From assembly GCA_013426805.1 (NCBI GenBank), contig JACDZG010000037.1:1-57832 (forward strand): 57,832 bases of DNA. Reading direction: 5' to 3'. The translations under genes and the position numbers were made by a program. This stretch comes from Chromatiaceae bacterium (lineage in GTDB: Bacteria; Pseudomonadota; Gammaproteobacteria; Chromatiales; Chromatiaceae). Within the stretch, counting starts at the first letter, position 1, and every line of letters begins with the position of its first letter. The notes under the pieces were generated by a model that was given only the letters and a program-made list of their open reading frames with translations, had not been told where the DNA came from and made no database searches. Below, in pieces: positions 25,432 through 38,036 of the stretch.

Positions 25432-26322
25432 TTAAGAGCGTTCGGTAGCGATCGGATCAGCAGCGGCGCGCGTCGTGTCGCTGGTCTGCAGCCCGCGGGT
25501 ACGTACGGCATCCCAAACCGCTACCGCGTCCCGAGTCTCGGCGACGTCATGCACCCGCAGGATCACGGCTCCGCGCTCCAGGGCCAGGACGGCGGCAGCG
25601 AGGCTCGCCGCCAGCCGTTCGCCCGGCGGGCGACCGGTCAGTGCACCAACCATGGATTTGCGCGACAAACCAACCAGAATCGGCACCCCCAGGTCGGCGA
25701 AGACCGCGAGGTGCGCCAGCAGGCTGAGATTATGTTCCAGTTTTTTGCCGAAACCGAAGCCCGGATCGATGATCAGGCGCTCCCGCGGGAGACCGGCGCG
25801 GACGCACTGATCGATGCGCTCGGCCAGAAAGCGGTAAACCTCGGCCACAACGTCGGCGTACGCAGGCGCCGCCTGCATCGACCGCGGCTCGCCAGCCATA
25901 TGCATCAAACAGACCGGCACGCCGAGTTGGACCGCGGCGGCGAGCGCCTCGGGGGTCCGCAAGGCATACACGTCATTGATCAGACCAGCGCCCACGGCGA
26001 CTGCCGCACGCATGACTTGCGGCTTGGAGGTATCCACTGAGATCGGCACCGGAAGCGACCCGGCCAAGGCCGTGATCACCGGGATCACCCGCTCCAGTTC
26101 CTCTTGGAGGCTCACCGGGTCGGCGCCGGGGCGAGTGGACTCACCACCCACGTCGATCAGATCCGCACCTGCCTCGACCATCGCCCAAGCGTGCGCGCAG
26201 GCGGCCCGGGGATCGGCAAAACACCCCCCATCCGAGAAGGAGTCAGGGGTCACATTGAGGATGCCCATAACCTGCGGCCGCGCAAGGTCGATCACCCGGC
26301 CGCCGCAATCGAGTTGGCGCAT
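25432..26322 (-). CDS. folP: Dihydropteroate synthase
   Basis: A 296-residue TIM-barrel enzyme joining p-aminobenzoate to the pterin diphosphate in folate synthesis. Signatures: VMGILNVTPDSFSDGGCF and DVGGESTRPGADPVSLQEE, with the second DHPS motif. SVDTSKPQVMRAAVAVGAGLINDV and DPGFGFGKKLEHNL follow in order. It starts 20 bases after the ftsH stop, consistent with the ftsH-folP-glmM operon. Confidence 0.94.
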   Translation of the reverse strand: MRQLDCGGRVIDLARPQVMGILNVTPDSFSDGGCFADPRAACAHAWAMVEAGADLIDVGGESTRPGADPVSLQEELERVIPVITALAGSLPVPISVDTSKPQVMRAAVAVGAGLINDVYALRTPEALAAAVQLGVPVCLMHMAGEPRSMQAAPAYADVVAEVYRFLAERIDQCVRAGLPRERLIIDPGFGFGKKLEHNLSLLAHLAVFADLGVPILVGLSRKSMVGALTGRPPGERLAASLAAAVLALERGAVILRVHDVAETRDAVAVWDAVRTRGLQTSDTTRAAADPIATERS

Positions 26323-26342
26323 GTGCTGCCCGGGACGCCCGC

Positions 26343-28274
26343 TCAGTGCTCGCTGGCCGGGCGGCCCAGATGGGTATCATCGACCGTTCGGGCCCGGCCA
26401 AGGTCGTCGTCCACGCGCGTCGTCTGCCCGGAGCGGGTCGGCTCCTCATCATTCCAATCCTTGGGCGGGCGCGGCGCGCGCCCGGCCATGATGTCGTCGA
26501 TCTGGTCCGCATCGATGGTCTCGAATTTGATCAGCGCGGCGGCCATGGCGTGGAGCTTATCGATGTTCTCGGTCAGCAGCGTCCGTGCCCGCTCATAATT
26601 GCGGTCGATGAAGCGGCGGATCTCGTCATCGATCAGATGCGTGGTCTCATCCGAGACGTTCTTGTGCTGGGTCACCGAATGGCCCAGGAAAACCTCCTGT
26701 TCCTCCTCACTGTAGGTCAGGGGTCCGAGACGATCCGACAGACCCCACTTGGTCACCATACTACGGGCGATATCGGTCGCCCGATGGATGTCATTTTGGG
26801 CACCAGTGGTCACACTGTCGGCCCCGAATACCAGTTCCTCCGCCACGCGCCCGCCGAACAGACTGGAGATACTGCTCTCCAAGCGTTGCTTGCTGTAGCT
26901 GAAACGGTCATCCTCGGGCAGGAACAGCGTCACGCCGAGCGCGCGCCCACGCGGGATGATGCTCACTTTGTGCACTGGATCGTGCTCCGGCACCAGCCGG
27001 CCAACGATCGCGTGACCGGACTCATGATAGGCAGTCAGGCGCTTCTCCTCATCGGACATGACCATCGAACGCCGTTCCGCGCCCATCATGATCTTATCCT
27101 TCGCCTTTTCCATATCCTCCATGTCGACCAGTTTCTTGTTGCCGCGGGCCGCGAACAGCGCGGCCTCGTTGATCAGATTCGCCAGATCGGCGCCCGAGAA
27201 CCCAGGGGTGCCACGCGCCAGCACGGACGCCTTCACGTCCTCCGCGGCCGGAATTTTTCGCATGTGGACCTTGAGGATCTGCTCGCGCCCGCGCACGTCA
27301 GGCAGCGGCACGACCACCTGGCGATCGAAGCGTCCCGGCCGCAGCAAGGCCGGATCCAATACATCCGGGCGATTGGTGGCAGCGATGACGATGACGCCCT
27401 CGTTGCCCTCGAATCCATCCATTTCAACCAACAATTGGTTGAGAGTCTGCTCGCGCTCATCATGACCGCCGCCCAGGCCGGCTCCACGGTGCCGCCCGAC
27501 CGCATCGATCTCATCAATGAAGATGATGCAGGGGGCGTGTTTCTTGGCTTGCTCGAACATGTCGCGCACGCGCGAGGCACCGACACCGACGAACATCTCG
27601 ACGAAATCGGAGCCGGAGATGGTGAAGAAGGGCACCTTAGCCTCACCGGCAATGGCCCGGGCCAGCAGCGTCTTGCCGGTACCCGGCGGACCGACCATCA
27701 GGACGCCCTTGGGGATCTTGCCGCCGAGTTTCTGGAATTTGGACGGGTCGCGCAGGAAATCGACCATCTCCGAGACCTCGTCCTTGGCCTCCTCGGCACC
27801 GGCGACGTCCTGAAAGGTGACCTTGACCTGATCCTCGGAGAGCATCCGCGCCCGGCTCTTGCCGAACGACATGGCACCGCGCCCGCCGGCTCCGCCCTGC
27901 ATCTGACGCATGAAAAAAATCCAGAGCCCGATGAGGATCACGAGCGGTAGCCAGTTGACCATCAGTTGCATCAGGATCGATGGCTTCTCAGGTGGCGCCG
28001 CTTTGATGATGACGTTGTTGTTCAGCAGATCGCCCACCAAACCGGCATCGCCCGGACTGTAGGTCGTGAACGACTGGCCCGCACCGTTGACGCCCTGAAT
28101 GGTACGTCCCTGGATCGTGACCTCTTTCACCTCACCCTGCTTGACCTGTTCGATAAAATCGGAGTAGGTCAGACCGCGCGGCGCGGACCGGGTCGTCGTG
28201 AAATTGTTGAAGACGGACATCAGCACGACGGCGATGACCACCCACAGAATCAGATTCTTCGCCATATCGCTCAC
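26343..28274 (-). CDS. ftsH: ATP-dependent zinc metalloprotease FtsH
   Basis: A 643-residue membrane AAA+ protease. Two membrane segments flank a periplasmic domain (residues about 8-22 and 103-120). Walker A is GPPGTGKT, Walker B is [11 protein letters not shown], the second region of homology includes [19 protein letters not shown], and the zinc site is HESGHAIVG with a later glutamate. It degrades membrane proteins and regulatory proteins such as LpxC. The frame starts with GTG at 28274; an ATG three codons later (28265, MAKNLILW) matches the E. coli start and may be the true one. Confidence 0.95.
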   Translation of the reverse strand: MSDMAKNLILWVVIAVVLMSVFNNFTTTRSAPRGLTYSDFIEQVKQGEVKEVTIQGRTIQGVNGAGQSFTTYSPGDAGLVGDLLNNNVIIKAAPPEKPSILMQLMVNWLPLVILIGLWIFFMRQMQGGAGGRGAMSFGKSRARMLSEDQVKVTFQDVAGAEEAKDEVSEMVDFLRDPSKFQKLGGKIPKGVLMVGPPGTGKTLLARAIAGEAKVPFFTISGSDFVEMFVGVGASRVRDMFEQAKKHAPCIIFIDEIDAVGRHRGAGLGGGHDEREQTLNQLLVEMDGFEGNEGVIVIAATNRPDVLDPALLRPGRFDRQVVVPLPDVRGREQILKVHMRKIPAAEDVKASVLARGTPGFSGADLANLINEAALFAARGNKKLVDMEDMEKAKDKIMMGAERRSMVMSDEEKRLTAYHESGHAIVGRLVPEHDPVHKVSIIPRGRALGVTLFLPEDDRFSYSKQRLESSISSLFGGRVAEELVFGADSVTTGAQNDIHRATDIARSMVTKWGLSDRLGPLTYSEEEQEVFLGHSVTQHKNVSDETTHLIDDEIRRFIDRNYERARTLLTENIDKLHAMAAALIKFETIDADQIDDIMAGRAPRPPKDWNDEEPTRSGQTTRVDDDLGRARTVDDTHLGRPASEH

Positions 28275-28411
28275 GGCATCTGGCCTCTAGTCAATAGGTG
28301 CCTGGGCAGCGGCACTCGGCTCGATTAAAGAAAAGTAACACCGTTGGGGTGTCGAAGAAAGGTGCCTGCCACCCGGCGGATTCTCAACTGACAGGCGCCT
28401 GGGGATTTCAC

Positions 28412-29032
28412 CTAGACTTTGAAGCCCTTCCCAACCAGGTACAGCTCCCGGCTCGCGGGCCGCGAGGACTTGGGCTTGCGACTCGCAACCTGCCGAAAAA
28501 TGACGCGAAAACGTCGCATCACCGCGTCGAAACCTTCACCCTGAAAGGCTTTGACCACCAAGCTCCCGCCCGGTTTCAGGCACTCCCGGGCGAACTCCAG
28601 GGCGAGCTCCACCAGATAGATCGTGCGGGGCTGATCGACAGCGGACGTCCCGGAAATGTTCGGCGACATGTCCGACAACACCAGGTCGACCGACGCGTCG
28701 CCCAAGCTGAGGCGCAGTTGCTCCAGCACTGCCGGCTCACGGAAATCTCCTTGGAGGAATTGCACGCCCGTCAGCGGCTCGATGTCGAGCAGATCGAGCG
28801 CGAACACCGTCCCGCGCCCACCCACCAGACGGGCCGCAATCTGCGACCAGCTCCCCGGTGCCGCGCCCAGATCGACAACGCGCATCCCAGCCGCCAGCAC
28901 CCGATCCTTCTCCTGAATTTCCAGAAGCTTGTAGGCCGCGCGCGAACGGTAACCCTCCTGCTGGGCGCGCTTGACAAAGGGATCACTGAACTGGCGGTCG
29001 AGCCAGCGACGGCTGGATTTAGTGCGGGCCAT
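28412..29032 (-). CDS. rlmE: 23S rRNA (uridine-2'-O)-methyltransferase RlmE
   Basis: A 206-residue FtsJ/RrmJ methyltransferase that modifies U2552 in the 23S A loop. The start at ATG 29032 (MARTKSSRRWL) matches the family. RSRAAYKLLEIQEKD contains the catalytic lysine, VVDLGAAPGSWSQ is motif I, DLVLSDMSPNISG contains the second catalytic position, and GSLVVKAFQGEGF the third lysine. It precedes ftsH, as in most gammaproteobacteria. Confidence 0.94.
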   Translation of the reverse strand: MARTKSSRRWLDRQFSDPFVKRAQQEGYRSRAAYKLLEIQEKDRVLAAGMRVVDLGAAPGSWSQIAARLVGGRGTVFALDLLDIEPLTGVQFLQGDFREPAVLEQLRLSLGDASVDLVLSDMSPNISGTSAVDQPRTIYLVELALEFARECLKPGGSLVVKAFQGEGFDAVMRRFRVIFRQVASRKPKSSRPASRELYLVGKGFKV

Positions 29033-29077
29033 GGGCGGCTGGAGCATCCTGTTGACAACAATTTGCGATGCCGCGGT

Positions 29078-29938
29078 TCAAATGTCGTGCACCCAGGAAA
29101 ACCCGAAAACTTCAAGCAGCGTGCCCGCCACGGCACCGCCAAATAGACCGCCGAGCATAGCAAGCTGCAGATCGGGGTAGACCGCATTGCTGACCTCGAC
29201 GGCCAGACCGGCGGACTCACCAAGCAGCGGGCCAGCCATGATCCAAATGCTGCCGGAGGCGATTCCGGCCAGGGTCGCCAATGCCAGCGACGCAACCAGT
29301 CTACAGGGTCCGCCCGTGCCGCCCAGCCGACGACTCAGCATGATCCACCAGCGCACGCCCGCCACGTACAAGATGCCATTCGCACTCACCAGGACAGCCA
29401 GGAGCGCGAATGGCGAAAACGCGGAGGGATGGAGCGGCTCCGCCCCCGCGAGCACGGCCCCGCAGAACGCACCCGTCGCCAGTCCGGCCATGACCTTGCC
29501 GGGAACCCGCCGGGTGCAGTGTTGCGGAACGGCCATCAGCAGCCCCAGCACGGTGGCCGCACCGGCAGCGACCAGGATGGAGGCTTCAAACGAGATCAGG
29601 TGCGACGCCGTGGTCAGTAACAGCAAACCGACAATGACGCCAACACCAGTGCCCACCAACGCGAGTTCGCGCGCTCCATACAGCGCCGCACCGGCCGCAC
29701 CGGCCAAGGCCGCGGCCCCGACATAGGTCATGGGACCGGCACCGAGCCGTTCAAGGATCGCCACCAGGGCGAGGAACAGGGGCGCGTTGATCAGCCCGAT
29801 GATGCCCCATACGATCCCGCGCACCAGGATCAAATTTCGCGTTTTCGTGTGCGCCTGCTGTCGGGTGTCGGGGTGATGAAGGTCCACGAGCGTGGGAGGT
29901 GGTGAACGCAGGACCGCTGCCTGCTGTGCGACGGTCAT
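29078..29938 (-). CDS. Multi-pass membrane protein of unknown function
   Basis: A 286-residue protein with about eight membrane segments after a polar N-terminus of some 35 residues. The sequence is rich in Gly and Ala in the helices, with no cofactor-binding motif visible. I do not recognise the family. It lies downstream of the HiPIP gene but is separated from it by an intrinsic terminator, and ends 45 bases before rlmE. It may be expressed from read-through or its own promoter. A transport or scaffold role is possible; nothing in the sequence decides. Confidence 0.7.
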   Translation of the reverse strand: MTVAQQAAVLRSPPPTLVDLHHPDTRQQAHTKTRNLILVRGIVWGIIGLINAPLFLALVAILERLGAGPMTYVGAAALAGAAGAALYGARELALVGTGVGVIVGLLLLTTASHLISFEASILVAAGAATVLGLLMAVPQHCTRRVPGKVMAGLATGAFCGAVLAGAEPLHPSAFSPFALLAVLVSANGILYVAGVRWWIMLSRRLGGTGGPCRLVASLALATLAGIASGSIWIMAGPLLGESAGLAVEVSNAVYPDLQLAMLGGLFGGAVAGTLLEVFGFSWVHDI

Positions 29939-29949
29939 TGATAAGCCTC

Positions 29950-29985
29950 AAAAAAATAGGAAGCGGGGCGCGCGGGCCCCGCTTC
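29950..29985 (-). terminator. Intrinsic terminator after the HiPIP gene
   Basis: On the minus strand a 9-bp GAAGCGGGG/CCCCGCTTC stem with a GC-rich loop is followed within a few bases by a run of seven T (TATTTTTTTG). It lies about 35 bases downstream of the HiPIP stop. Confidence 0.85.
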
Positions 29986-30018
29986 GCGATCCTAGATAGT
30001 GGATCGCGGGATGCGTAT

Positions 30019-30384
30019 TCAGCCGGCCTTCAAGGTCCAGGAAGAGCACCAGCCGTTGACATTGATCAGCTTGCCGGGGAACAGGCTGCAACCCTTCCAG
30101 TCACCCGAACCCTGATCGGCCTGCATGAACTGGCAGTTGCCACAGCGCTGCTCGGCCGCGGCCATACCGGGACGGGCGGCACCGGCACGGTCCGCCTTGG
30201 TGGCGTCCGCGCTGTACTTCAGGGCAACGGCGGTCGGATCATCAGCGGCGACGGCATTCGCCGGGGCATCAGCGGCGCGGACGCTGCCGACACCGATCAG
30301 GTTGATCACCGGGATGGCGACGGCAGTGCCGAGCATCATCTTGACGGCGTCGCGACGGCTCTTGCTCAGTGGCGTATCGGACAT
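30019..30384 (-). CDS. hip: High-potential iron-sulfur protein (HiPIP)
   Basis: A 121-residue precursor starting at ATG 30384. The N-terminus has a twin-arginine signal ([10 protein letters not shown], then a hydrophobic stretch ending VRAADAP), so the folded Fe-S protein is exported by Tat. The mature domain holds four cysteines in the HiPIP pattern: [30 protein letters not shown]. It is a soluble periplasmic carrier that in purple bacteria can reduce the photosynthetic reaction centre. The gene is monocistronic, bounded by its own terminator. It is the best pointer to Chromatiaceae in this window. Confidence 0.93.
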   Translation of the reverse strand: MSDTPLSKSRRDAVKMMLGTAVAIPVINLIGVGSVRAADAPANAVAADDPTAVALKYSADATKADRAGAARPGMAAAEQRCGNCQFMQADQGSGDWKGCSLFPGKLINVNGWCSSWTLKAG

Positions 30385-30522
30385 GTCTACAAGCTCCAGA
30401 TGTTTTCGCGATAGGACTCGCGATGGCGTTGGGACTCTGCCCCGAGACAACCCCGGGACCGATGCCCATTCTGCAACATAGGATCGAAAAAGGCGAGCCA
30501 TTCGGCTGGTCGGCCGGATCAT

Positions 30523-30987
30523 TCACTCAAGATAAGTACCGGCGCCGAGATAACGCGCCTTCCAGTAGGGCGCACCCAGGCGGGCGTAGCCGACCTTGTG
30601 CTGGGATACCGACGCGTGCACGAAACGGTCCCCATCCACCATCAGCCCCACATGGTGCGAGCCCGGGCCGGTCTTGAAGAACACCATATCACCGGGACGC
30701 AGGGCCTTGGGGTTGACAGGCTTGGCGCCGCGCCGCTGGGCGAGCGACATGCGCGGAATGCGCAGTCCCGCGACGCCATGGGCGTAGTGGGTCAGGCCGC
30801 TGCAATCGAGCGCGCGTCCGGGCTCGTTACCGCCATAACGGTAGGGTGTACCCAACTGCGAGAGCGCGGCCGACACCACCTCGGCCCGCTTGCTGTCCGG
30901 TCCTGAACTGAGCCCCGCGCAGCCGCCCAGCAGGAACACAGCAAAACCTAAACCGAGCCCCACGGACAGCTCACGCCACTTCTTCAT
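30523..30987 (-). CDS. NlpC/P60-family lipoprotein (peptidoglycan endopeptidase)
   Basis: A 154-residue protein with a lipobox LLGGC at about 19-23 and one NlpC/P60 domain. The catalytic Cys is in RALDCSGLTHYAH, the catalytic His in GSHHVGLMVDGD, and the third polar residue in RFVHASVSQHKV. Such enzymes cut gamma-D-glutamyl-diaminopimelate bonds in peptide stems. It resembles the NlpC/Spr type in size. It is upstream of HiPIP in the same orientation with a 138-base gap. Confidence 0.88.
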   Translation of the reverse strand: MKKWRELSVGLGLGFAVFLLGGCAGLSSGPDSKRAEVVSAALSQLGTPYRYGGNEPGRALDCSGLTHYAHGVAGLRIPRMSLAQRRGAKPVNPKALRPGDMVFFKTGPGSHHVGLMVDGDRFVHASVSQHKVGYARLGAPYWKARYLGAGTYLE

Positions 30988-31132
30988 AAACTACCCCCGA
31001 TTGACGCTTCAAGGCGCTGTTTTGGATAGTTCTAGACTGAAGACGTGCCGCTGTCAACCCGAGTATCGTCGTCGTTGGCACCGGAACGCTTTACGGGATT
31101 GTGCATAACCCTTACATTTGCGGATCGACTGA

Positions 31133-32221
<1,089 letters not shown>

Positions 32222-32369
32222 AGACGCACCGGCCGGCGCCGGGCGTTCCCAGGGGGCCGACCTGCCGGACCTGGCGCTAGGTCGTTGCGGCCCTTGAGCA
32301 CACCAGGTTTTTCTCGGCACCGGCCGCCCGCATCTCTCCCGGTCATCGAGACGCCGAGCACCCGGGCCC

Positions 32370-33572
32370 ATGTATACCCTCAGCACCCACGACGCCATCC
32401 GTGAAATTCCGGCAACCGACTGGAACCGGCTGGCGGGCAACGATTCACCCTTCCTGCGTCACGAGTTCCTGGCCGCCATGGAACGTCATGGCTGCGTCGG
32501 CGAGGCGCTCGGCTGGATCCCGCATCACCTGGCGTTGCGCGACGCCGCGGGTACCTTGGTTGCGGCGGCGCCCTGCTACATCAAGTTCAACTCTTACGGC
32601 GAACTGGTCTTCGATTGGGCCTGGGCCGACGCCTACCAACGCCAGGGACTCGCCTACTACCCCAAACTGGTCGTCGCCTCACCCTACACCCCCGCCACCG
32701 GCCCGCGACTGCTGACCGGCGAGACCCCCAAGCGGGAGGCGTACGCCCGCGCCCTGGCCGATGGCGCGGTACGGGTCGCCGAACGGCTGGGCGTGTCGTC
32801 GCTGCACTGGCTCTTCACCACCCGCCCGGAAACTGATTTACTGGAAACCCGCGGCCTGCTGCGCCGGGTCGGCTGCCAGTTTCACTGGACCAACCCGGGC
32901 TACCACACATTCGATGACTTCCTCGCGACCTTCACCGCCGAGAAACGCAAGAAAGTGAAACGGGAACGACGCCGGGTGCAGGAGGCTGGGGTCAGGATCG
33001 TGCGGCGGCGCGGGGACGCGGTCAGCGAGGCCGAATGGGTCAGATTCCACTGGTTGTACCGCGACACCTTCGACAAACGCGGCGGACTCCCGACCCTGAC
33101 CTTGCCCTTCTTTCAGGAGATCGGCGAGACCATGGGTTCCGACCTGCTGCTGGTCTTCGCCTACCATGGTCAGACCCAGGGCAAGGACGCCATCGTCGCC
33201 GCCGCCTTCAACCTGATCGGCGCGCACGCGCTCTTCGGACGCCACTGGGGCTGCTCCAAGGAATTCCACAGCCTGCACTTCGAGGCTTGCTATTATCAGG
33301 GCCTCGACTATTGCATCGAGAACGGGCTGACACGCTTCGAGCCAGGCGCCCAGGGAGAACACAAGGTCAGCCGCGGCTTCCTGCCGACCCCCACCTGGTC
33401 GGCCCATTGGATTGCCGACCCGCGCTTTCGCGCGGCCATCGCCCGCTTTCTCACCAATGAAACCGCGGGAATGACCGAGTACCACGAGGAAATGCACGGC
33501 CACAGTCCCTACCGCGCGCCGCCTGCCCCGCCCGACCCGTCGGCGCTCGGAAAGCTGAATCCACGCCCATGA
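32370..33572 (+). CDS. COG3146-type GNAT/FemAB-like acyltransferase
   Basis: A 400-residue protein of the DUF482/COG3146 group, distantly related to peptidoglycan FemAB aminoacyltransferases (two GNAT-like halves). Recognisable features are [16 protein letters not shown] near the start, [22 protein letters not shown], and [18 protein letters not shown] at the end. The substrate is unknown. It overlaps aat by four bases (ATGA), so it is translated with the two N-degron transferases; that association is common in proteobacteria, but the meaning is unclear. Confidence 0.8.
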   Translation: MYTLSTHDAIREIPATDWNRLAGNDSPFLRHEFLAAMERHGCVGEALGWIPHHLALRDAAGTLVAAAPCYIKFNSYGELVFDWAWADAYQRQGLAYYPKLVVASPYTPATGPRLLTGETPKREAYARALADGAVRVAERLGVSSLHWLFTTRPETDLLETRGLLRRVGCQFHWTNPGYHTFDDFLATFTAEKRKKVKRERRRVQEAGVRIVRRRGDAVSEAEWVRFHWLYRDTFDKRGGLPTLTLPFFQEIGETMGSDLLLVFAYHGQTQGKDAIVAAAFNLIGAHALFGRHWGCSKEFHSLHFEACYYQGLDYCIENGLTRFEPGAQGEHKVSRGFLPTPTWSAHWIADPRFRAAIARFLTNETAGMTEYHEEMHGHSPYRAPPAPPDPSALGKLNPRP

Positions 33573-34324
33573 TCCCGCTGCTCGCGCCCAACGATCCCCG
33601 CCCCTTTCCGGATGTGCGCCAGGCCCTGCGTGAGCCCAACGGTTTGCTGGCCGTCGGCGCGGACCTGAGCCCGGAGCGTCTGACCAGCGCCTACCGCCAC
33701 GGCATCTTCCCCTGGTTCAATCCCGGCGATCCCATCCTTTGGTGGTCACCCGACCCACGCACCGTGCTCCTGCCGGACCAACTCCATCTCTCCCGCAGCC
33801 TGCGCAAGCGGTTACGAAGCCGGCAACTGGCGGTCACCATGGATCGGGACTTCAGCAGCGTCATTCGGGCCTGCGCGGCCCCGCGCGACGGTGCCGATGG
33901 CACCTGGATCGCACCGGAGATGATCGCCGCTTACACGGCGCTACATCGCCTTGGAATGGGCCACTCGGTGGAAGTCTGGGCTGGTGACCAACTCGTCGGC
34001 GGGCTCTATGGGGTCGCCCTCGGTCGGGCGTTCTTCGGCGAGTCCATGTTCAGCCGCACGGCCGACGCCTCCAAGGTCGCACTCGTCGCGCTCTGTCAAC
34101 GACTTGCTGCTTGGGGCTTCGGGATGATCGATTGCCAGATGCGCACCGCGCACCTGATGCGGCTTGGCGCGGTGGAACTGCCGCGCAGTCGCTTCGTCGC
34201 CGCGCTCGCGCGCTACCGCGACGCCCCTGGGGTCACGGGAAGCTGGGATGACGGCACCCGCCATTACCCCGCGGCCCAACCCACTGACCCGTCACCCACC
34301 GGAACCGGCGGAGACCCCTCATGA
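33569..34324 (+). CDS. aat: Leucyl/phenylalanyl-tRNA--protein transferase
   Basis: A 251-residue enzyme that adds Leu or Phe to proteins with N-terminal Arg or Lys, creating a primary N-degron. Family marks: [60 protein letters not shown] and [20 protein letters not shown]. It overlaps both neighbours by four bases (ATGA), so it forms one coupled unit with bpt. The C-terminal Pro/Thr-rich tail is slightly longer than usual. Confidence 0.94.
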   Translation: MIPLLAPNDPRPFPDVRQALREPNGLLAVGADLSPERLTSAYRHGIFPWFNPGDPILWWSPDPRTVLLPDQLHLSRSLRKRLRSRQLAVTMDRDFSSVIRACAAPRDGADGTWIAPEMIAAYTALHRLGMGHSVEVWAGDQLVGGLYGVALGRAFFGESMFSRTADASKVALVALCQRLAAWGFGMIDCQMRTAHLMRLGAVELPRSRFVAALARYRDAPGVTGSWDDGTRHYPAAQPTDPSPTGTGGDPS

Positions 34325-35097
34325 ACCCGGACGATGAGGCCAGCCGCGCGCGTCAACTCGCGCTCTATCTGACCGCCGAACACCCTTGTGCTTACCTGGA
34401 GGGGCGTAACGCCAGGACGCTCTTCGTCGACCCACTGGCACGCATGGACTCGAACACCTATCAGGCCCTGGTGAGTCAGGGCTTTCGACGCAGCGGCGCC
34501 CATGTCTACCGGCCAGCCTGCCGGAGCTGCGCCCGCTGCGTACCGGTGCGAATCCCGGTCGCTGCCTTCCGCCCGAACCGCTCCCAACGGCGCAATTGGG
34601 CACGCAATGTCGGGCAGGTGCAGGTCATCGATACGCCCGCAGCCTTCAATCCCGGCCATTTTACGCTCTACCTGCGTTATCTGGCGCGCCGTCATCCCGA
34701 CGGAGCCATGGCGGGCGATACCAGCCTGGAAAGCTATCGACGCTTCCTGGTCGAACCCTGGGGCGGCGTGACACGCTTTCTGGAGCTGCGCCTGGACGGC
34801 CACTTGGCGGGAGTCGCGGTCACCGACCTGCTCCCTGACGGACTGTCCGCGGTCTACACCTTTTTTGACCCCGACCTATCCGGCCGCGGGCTGGGCACCT
34901 TCGCGGTGCTCACCCAGATTGAATGCGCCCGACGCCTGCGACAGCCCTATCTCTATCTGGGCTACTGGATCGAAGCATCGCGCAAAATGGCCTATAAGGC
35001 GCACTTCGCTCCGCTGGAGGCCTGGGATGGACGGCACTGGTCGAACCTGATGCCACAGATCGCGTCGACAGTCGACGAGACAGATGGGGAAAACTGA
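34321..35097 (+). CDS. bpt: Aspartate/glutamate leucyltransferase
   Basis: A 258-residue Bpt/ATE-family transferase that adds leucine to N-terminal Asp or Glu. The N-terminal Cys region ([18 protein letters not shown]) and the CRSCARC motif (about 63-69) are typical, as is the C-terminal domain with [13 protein letters not shown]-like sequence and [18 protein letters not shown]. With aat it supplies both routes of the Leu/N-degron pathway, read by ClpS and ClpAP encoded just downstream. Confidence 0.93.
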   Translation: MNPDDEASRARQLALYLTAEHPCAYLEGRNARTLFVDPLARMDSNTYQALVSQGFRRSGAHVYRPACRSCARCVPVRIPVAAFRPNRSQRRNWARNVGQVQVIDTPAAFNPGHFTLYLRYLARRHPDGAMAGDTSLESYRRFLVEPWGGVTRFLELRLDGHLAGVAVTDLLPDGLSAVYTFFDPDLSGRGLGTFAVLTQIECARRLRQPYLYLGYWIEASRKMAYKAHFAPLEAWDGRHWSNLMPQIASTVDETDGEN

Positions 35098-35218
35098 ACC
35101 AGAGAGACTGACTGCCGTTTGACTCCGCAGCACGCTCTCTGCGGGATCGCCTGCCAATCCTGTGTTATACTTCCGGCGCTTCACGAGCCCCGGAGCTGTT
35201 TTTTTATATCTATGAACC

Positions 35219-35437
35219 ATGTCTAAAGACGACGTTATCCAGATGGAAGGGACGGTCACGGAGACCTTGCCCAACACCGTGTTTCGAGTACAACTGGAGA
35301 ATGGTCACACCGTGACCGCTCACATCTCCGGTAAGATGCGCAAGCACTACATCCGTATTTTGACCGGCGACAAAGTCACAGTTGAGCTGACCCCGTACGA
35401 CCTGACGAAAGGACGTATCGTTTACCGCGCCCGCTAA
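35219..35437 (+). CDS. infA: Translation initiation factor IF-1
   Basis: A 72-residue S1-like OB-fold protein binding the ribosomal A site during initiation. [39 protein letters not shown] and a C-terminal KGRIVYRAR are nearly universal. An AT-rich TATACT hexamer at 35166-35171 could be its -10 box, but no good -35 is visible at the right distance. Confidence 0.96.
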   Translation: MSKDDVIQMEGTVTETLPNTVFRVQLENGHTVTAHISGKMRKHYIRILTGDKVTVELTPYDLTKGRIVYRAR

Positions 35438-35665
35438 TGCCCAGGCCACGGCTTACGCCAACATGAGGTAACGCGCGCAATCGGTGTGCTTCGCTCAGTC
35501 TTAGCGAGACATCGGGATCACTGTCATGGAACCCCAAACCGGCAAGAGCCGGACCCCAGGCATTGGAGTTCGGTGTCGTGCCGGACGGTGTGCAAGCCCG
35601 TGCCGTTCAACCGGTCGCCACGCCCCGCTCAGGCGACTTCGGTTAAATCCTGTTCCGGCAATCAC

Positions 35666-37927
35666 CTAATGGGGTGCCTTGGCCGCGTCGATCTCGAACG
35701 CCAGGGCGTCAGCCTCTACGTAAACGCGGACGCCCCCTCCTCCGGCCAGTGATCCGAACAGCAATTCGTTCGCCAGCGGCTTCTTGATGTGATCCTGAAT
35801 GACCCGCGCCATGGGTCGTGCGCCCATCTTGGGATCGTAACCCTTCTCGGCGATCCAGGCGCGTGCCGCGGCTTCCACGGAAAGTGAAACTTTCTTATCC
35901 AACAGTTGCTGTTCGAGTTCAAAAATGAACTTGTCGACCACGCTCTTGATCGTTTCCGGCCCCAATGGACTGAACTGCACCACTGCATCCAGCCGGTTAC
36001 GGAACTCGGGTGTAAAATAGCGCTTGAGCGCCTCCAACCCGTCTGTTGCGTGATCCTGCTCGGAAAAGCCCATGGAACGGCGTGCGGTCTCTGCCGCCCC
36101 CGCGTTCGTCGTCATCACCAGCACCACGCTGCGGAAGTCCGCCTTGCGGCCGTTGTTGTCGGTCAGAGTACCGTGATCCATTACTTGAAGCAGCAGGTTG
36201 AACACATCCGGATGGGCTTTCTCGACCTCGTCGAGCAGCAGCACGGCATGAGGATGCTTGTTGATCTCTTCGGTCAACAGACCGCCTTGATCGAAACCGA
36301 CATAGCCCGGGGGCGCGCCGATCAGACGGGACACCGTGTGGCGCTCCATGTATTCGGACATGTCGAAGCGGATCAGTTCCATGCCCAGAACCCGGGCGAG
36401 CTGCCTGGTGACCTCGGTCTTGCCGACCCCGGTCGGACCGGTAAAGAGGAAGGAGCCGATCGGCTTTTCCTCGTGACCCAGACCCGAACGGTTCATGCGA
36501 ATTGCGGCAGTCAGCGCGTCGATGGACGCATCCTGACCGAATACCACCATCTTCAGGTCGCGATCCAGGTTGCGCAAGGATTCGGTGTCGGACACCGAAA
36601 CCTTTTTCGGCGGAATGCGCGCCATTTTGGCGACGATCGACTCCACGTCCGCCACGTCGATGCGCTTCTTGCGCTTGGACGGGCTCATGAGCTGCACATT
36701 GGCGCCGGCCTCGTCGATCACGTCGATCGCCTTGTCCGGCAGGTGCCGATCGTTGATGTAGCGGTTGGAGAGTTCCGCGGCCGCCCGCAACGCCGGATTG
36801 GTGTAGGTCACCTGATGGTGGGCTTCGAACCGTGATTTCAGTCCCTTGAGAATCTCGATGGTCTCCTCGACACTCGGCGCGTCGATGTCGATCTTTTGAA
36901 AGCGCCGGGCGAGCGCCCGGTCCTTCTCGAAAATACCGCGATACTCCTGATAGGTGGTTGAGCCGATGCAGCGCAAATCACCCGAGGCCAACACCGGTTT
37001 GATCAGGTTGGAAGCGTCCATCACCCCACCCGAGGCCGAACCGGCGCCGATGATGGTATGGATCTCGTCGATGAACAGGATCGCGTGAGGCTGACGCTTG
37101 AGCTGCGCAAGCACTGCCTTGAGTCGCTTCTCGAAATCACCGCGATACTTGGTGCCGGCCACCAGCCCGCCCAGATCGAGCGCATAGATCACCGCGTCGT
37201 TCAGCACCTCCGGGACCTCACGATCCACGATCTTCTTGGCCAGACCCTCGGCGATCGCGGTCTTGCCAACGCCGGCCTCACCCACGAACAGCGGGTTGTT
37301 CTTGCGCCGACGACACAGAATCTGAATTGTCCGCTCGACTTCCGCCGCGCGCCCGATCAACGGATCGATGCGCCCTTGGCGGGCCATCTCATTGAGGTTA
37401 GTCGCGAAACTCTCCAGCGGGCTGGCCCCCTCCCGCTCCTCCCCGCGCGCCTCCTCGACCTCGCCCTGACTCTCGTCCTCGGCAGTTTCACCCGGGACCT
37501 TCGAGATCCCGTGTGAGATGTAGTTGACGACATCCAGACGGCTGATGTCCTGCTGATTCAGCAGGTAGACCGCCTGGGAGTCCTGCTCACTGAACAGCGC
37601 CACCAGCACATTGGCGCCGGTGACTTCTTTCTTCCCGGCGGACTGCACGTGGAAGACCGCGCGTTGCAGCACCCGCTGGAAACCCAGGGTCGGCTGGGTA
37701 TCGCGCTCCTCGTGGGCCGGGATCAGGGGCGTGGTCTCGTCGATAAAGGCCGTGATCTCACGGCGCAGGCGTTCGGCATCGGCTCCGCACGCGCGCAGCA
37801 CCTTGACGGCCGCTGGATTGTCCAGAAGCGACAAGAGCATATGCTCCACGGTCATGTACTCGTGGTGCTTCTCGCGCGCCTCTTTGAAGGCGCGATTCAA
37901 CGTGAACTCAAGCTCTTTACTCAGCAT
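35666..37927 (-). CDS. clpA: ATP-dependent Clp protease ATP-binding subunit ClpA
   Basis: A 753-residue AAA+ unfoldase. The N-domain (residues 1-145) binds ClpS. The first ATPase has GEAGVGKT and the second GPTGVGKTE, both with arginine-finger regions. An acidic stretch rich in Glu ([14 protein letters not shown] type) lies between N-domain and D1. An IGL/IGF-like ClpP contact loop is expected in D2, but I did not place it firmly. It unfolds substrates into ClpP, which is not in the window. It lies about 110 bases after clpS in the same direction. Confidence 0.95.
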   Translation of the reverse strand: MLSKELEFTLNRAFKEAREKHHEYMTVEHMLLSLLDNPAAVKVLRACGADAERLRREITAFIDETTPLIPAHEERDTQPTLGFQRVLQRAVFHVQSAGKKEVTGANVLVALFSEQDSQAVYLLNQQDISRLDVVNYISHGISKVPGETAEDESQGEVEEARGEEREGASPLESFATNLNEMARQGRIDPLIGRAAEVERTIQILCRRRKNNPLFVGEAGVGKTAIAEGLAKKIVDREVPEVLNDAVIYALDLGGLVAGTKYRGDFEKRLKAVLAQLKRQPHAILFIDEIHTIIGAGSASGGVMDASNLIKPVLASGDLRCIGSTTYQEYRGIFEKDRALARRFQKIDIDAPSVEETIEILKGLKSRFEAHHQVTYTNPALRAAAELSNRYINDRHLPDKAIDVIDEAGANVQLMSPSKRKKRIDVADVESIVAKMARIPPKKVSVSDTESLRNLDRDLKMVVFGQDASIDALTAAIRMNRSGLGHEEKPIGSFLFTGPTGVGKTEVTRQLARVLGMELIRFDMSEYMERHTVSRLIGAPPGYVGFDQGGLLTEEINKHPHAVLLLDEVEKAHPDVFNLLLQVMDHGTLTDNNGRKADFRSVVLVMTTNAGAAETARRSMGFSEQDHATDGLEALKRYFTPEFRNRLDAVVQFSPLGPETIKSVVDKFIFELEQQLLDKKVSLSVEAAARAWIAEKGYDPKMGARPMARVIQDHIKKPLANELLFGSLAGGGGVRVYVEADALAFEIDAAKAPH

Positions 37928-38036
37928 CGGACTTGTCCAAGCGGGGTTAGGGAAACCAAATGTATCTGCCTCGGCGCCGTCCGGCGCCGCGGTTGGGTCT
38001 CGCCCGAGCGAGGCGCGCTCAGTCTGACTCTCTGCA

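Noticed and set aside
35438-35665. Small gene between infA and clpA
   Set aside because: Open frames there have no ribosome site, no domain and run into clpA antisense.
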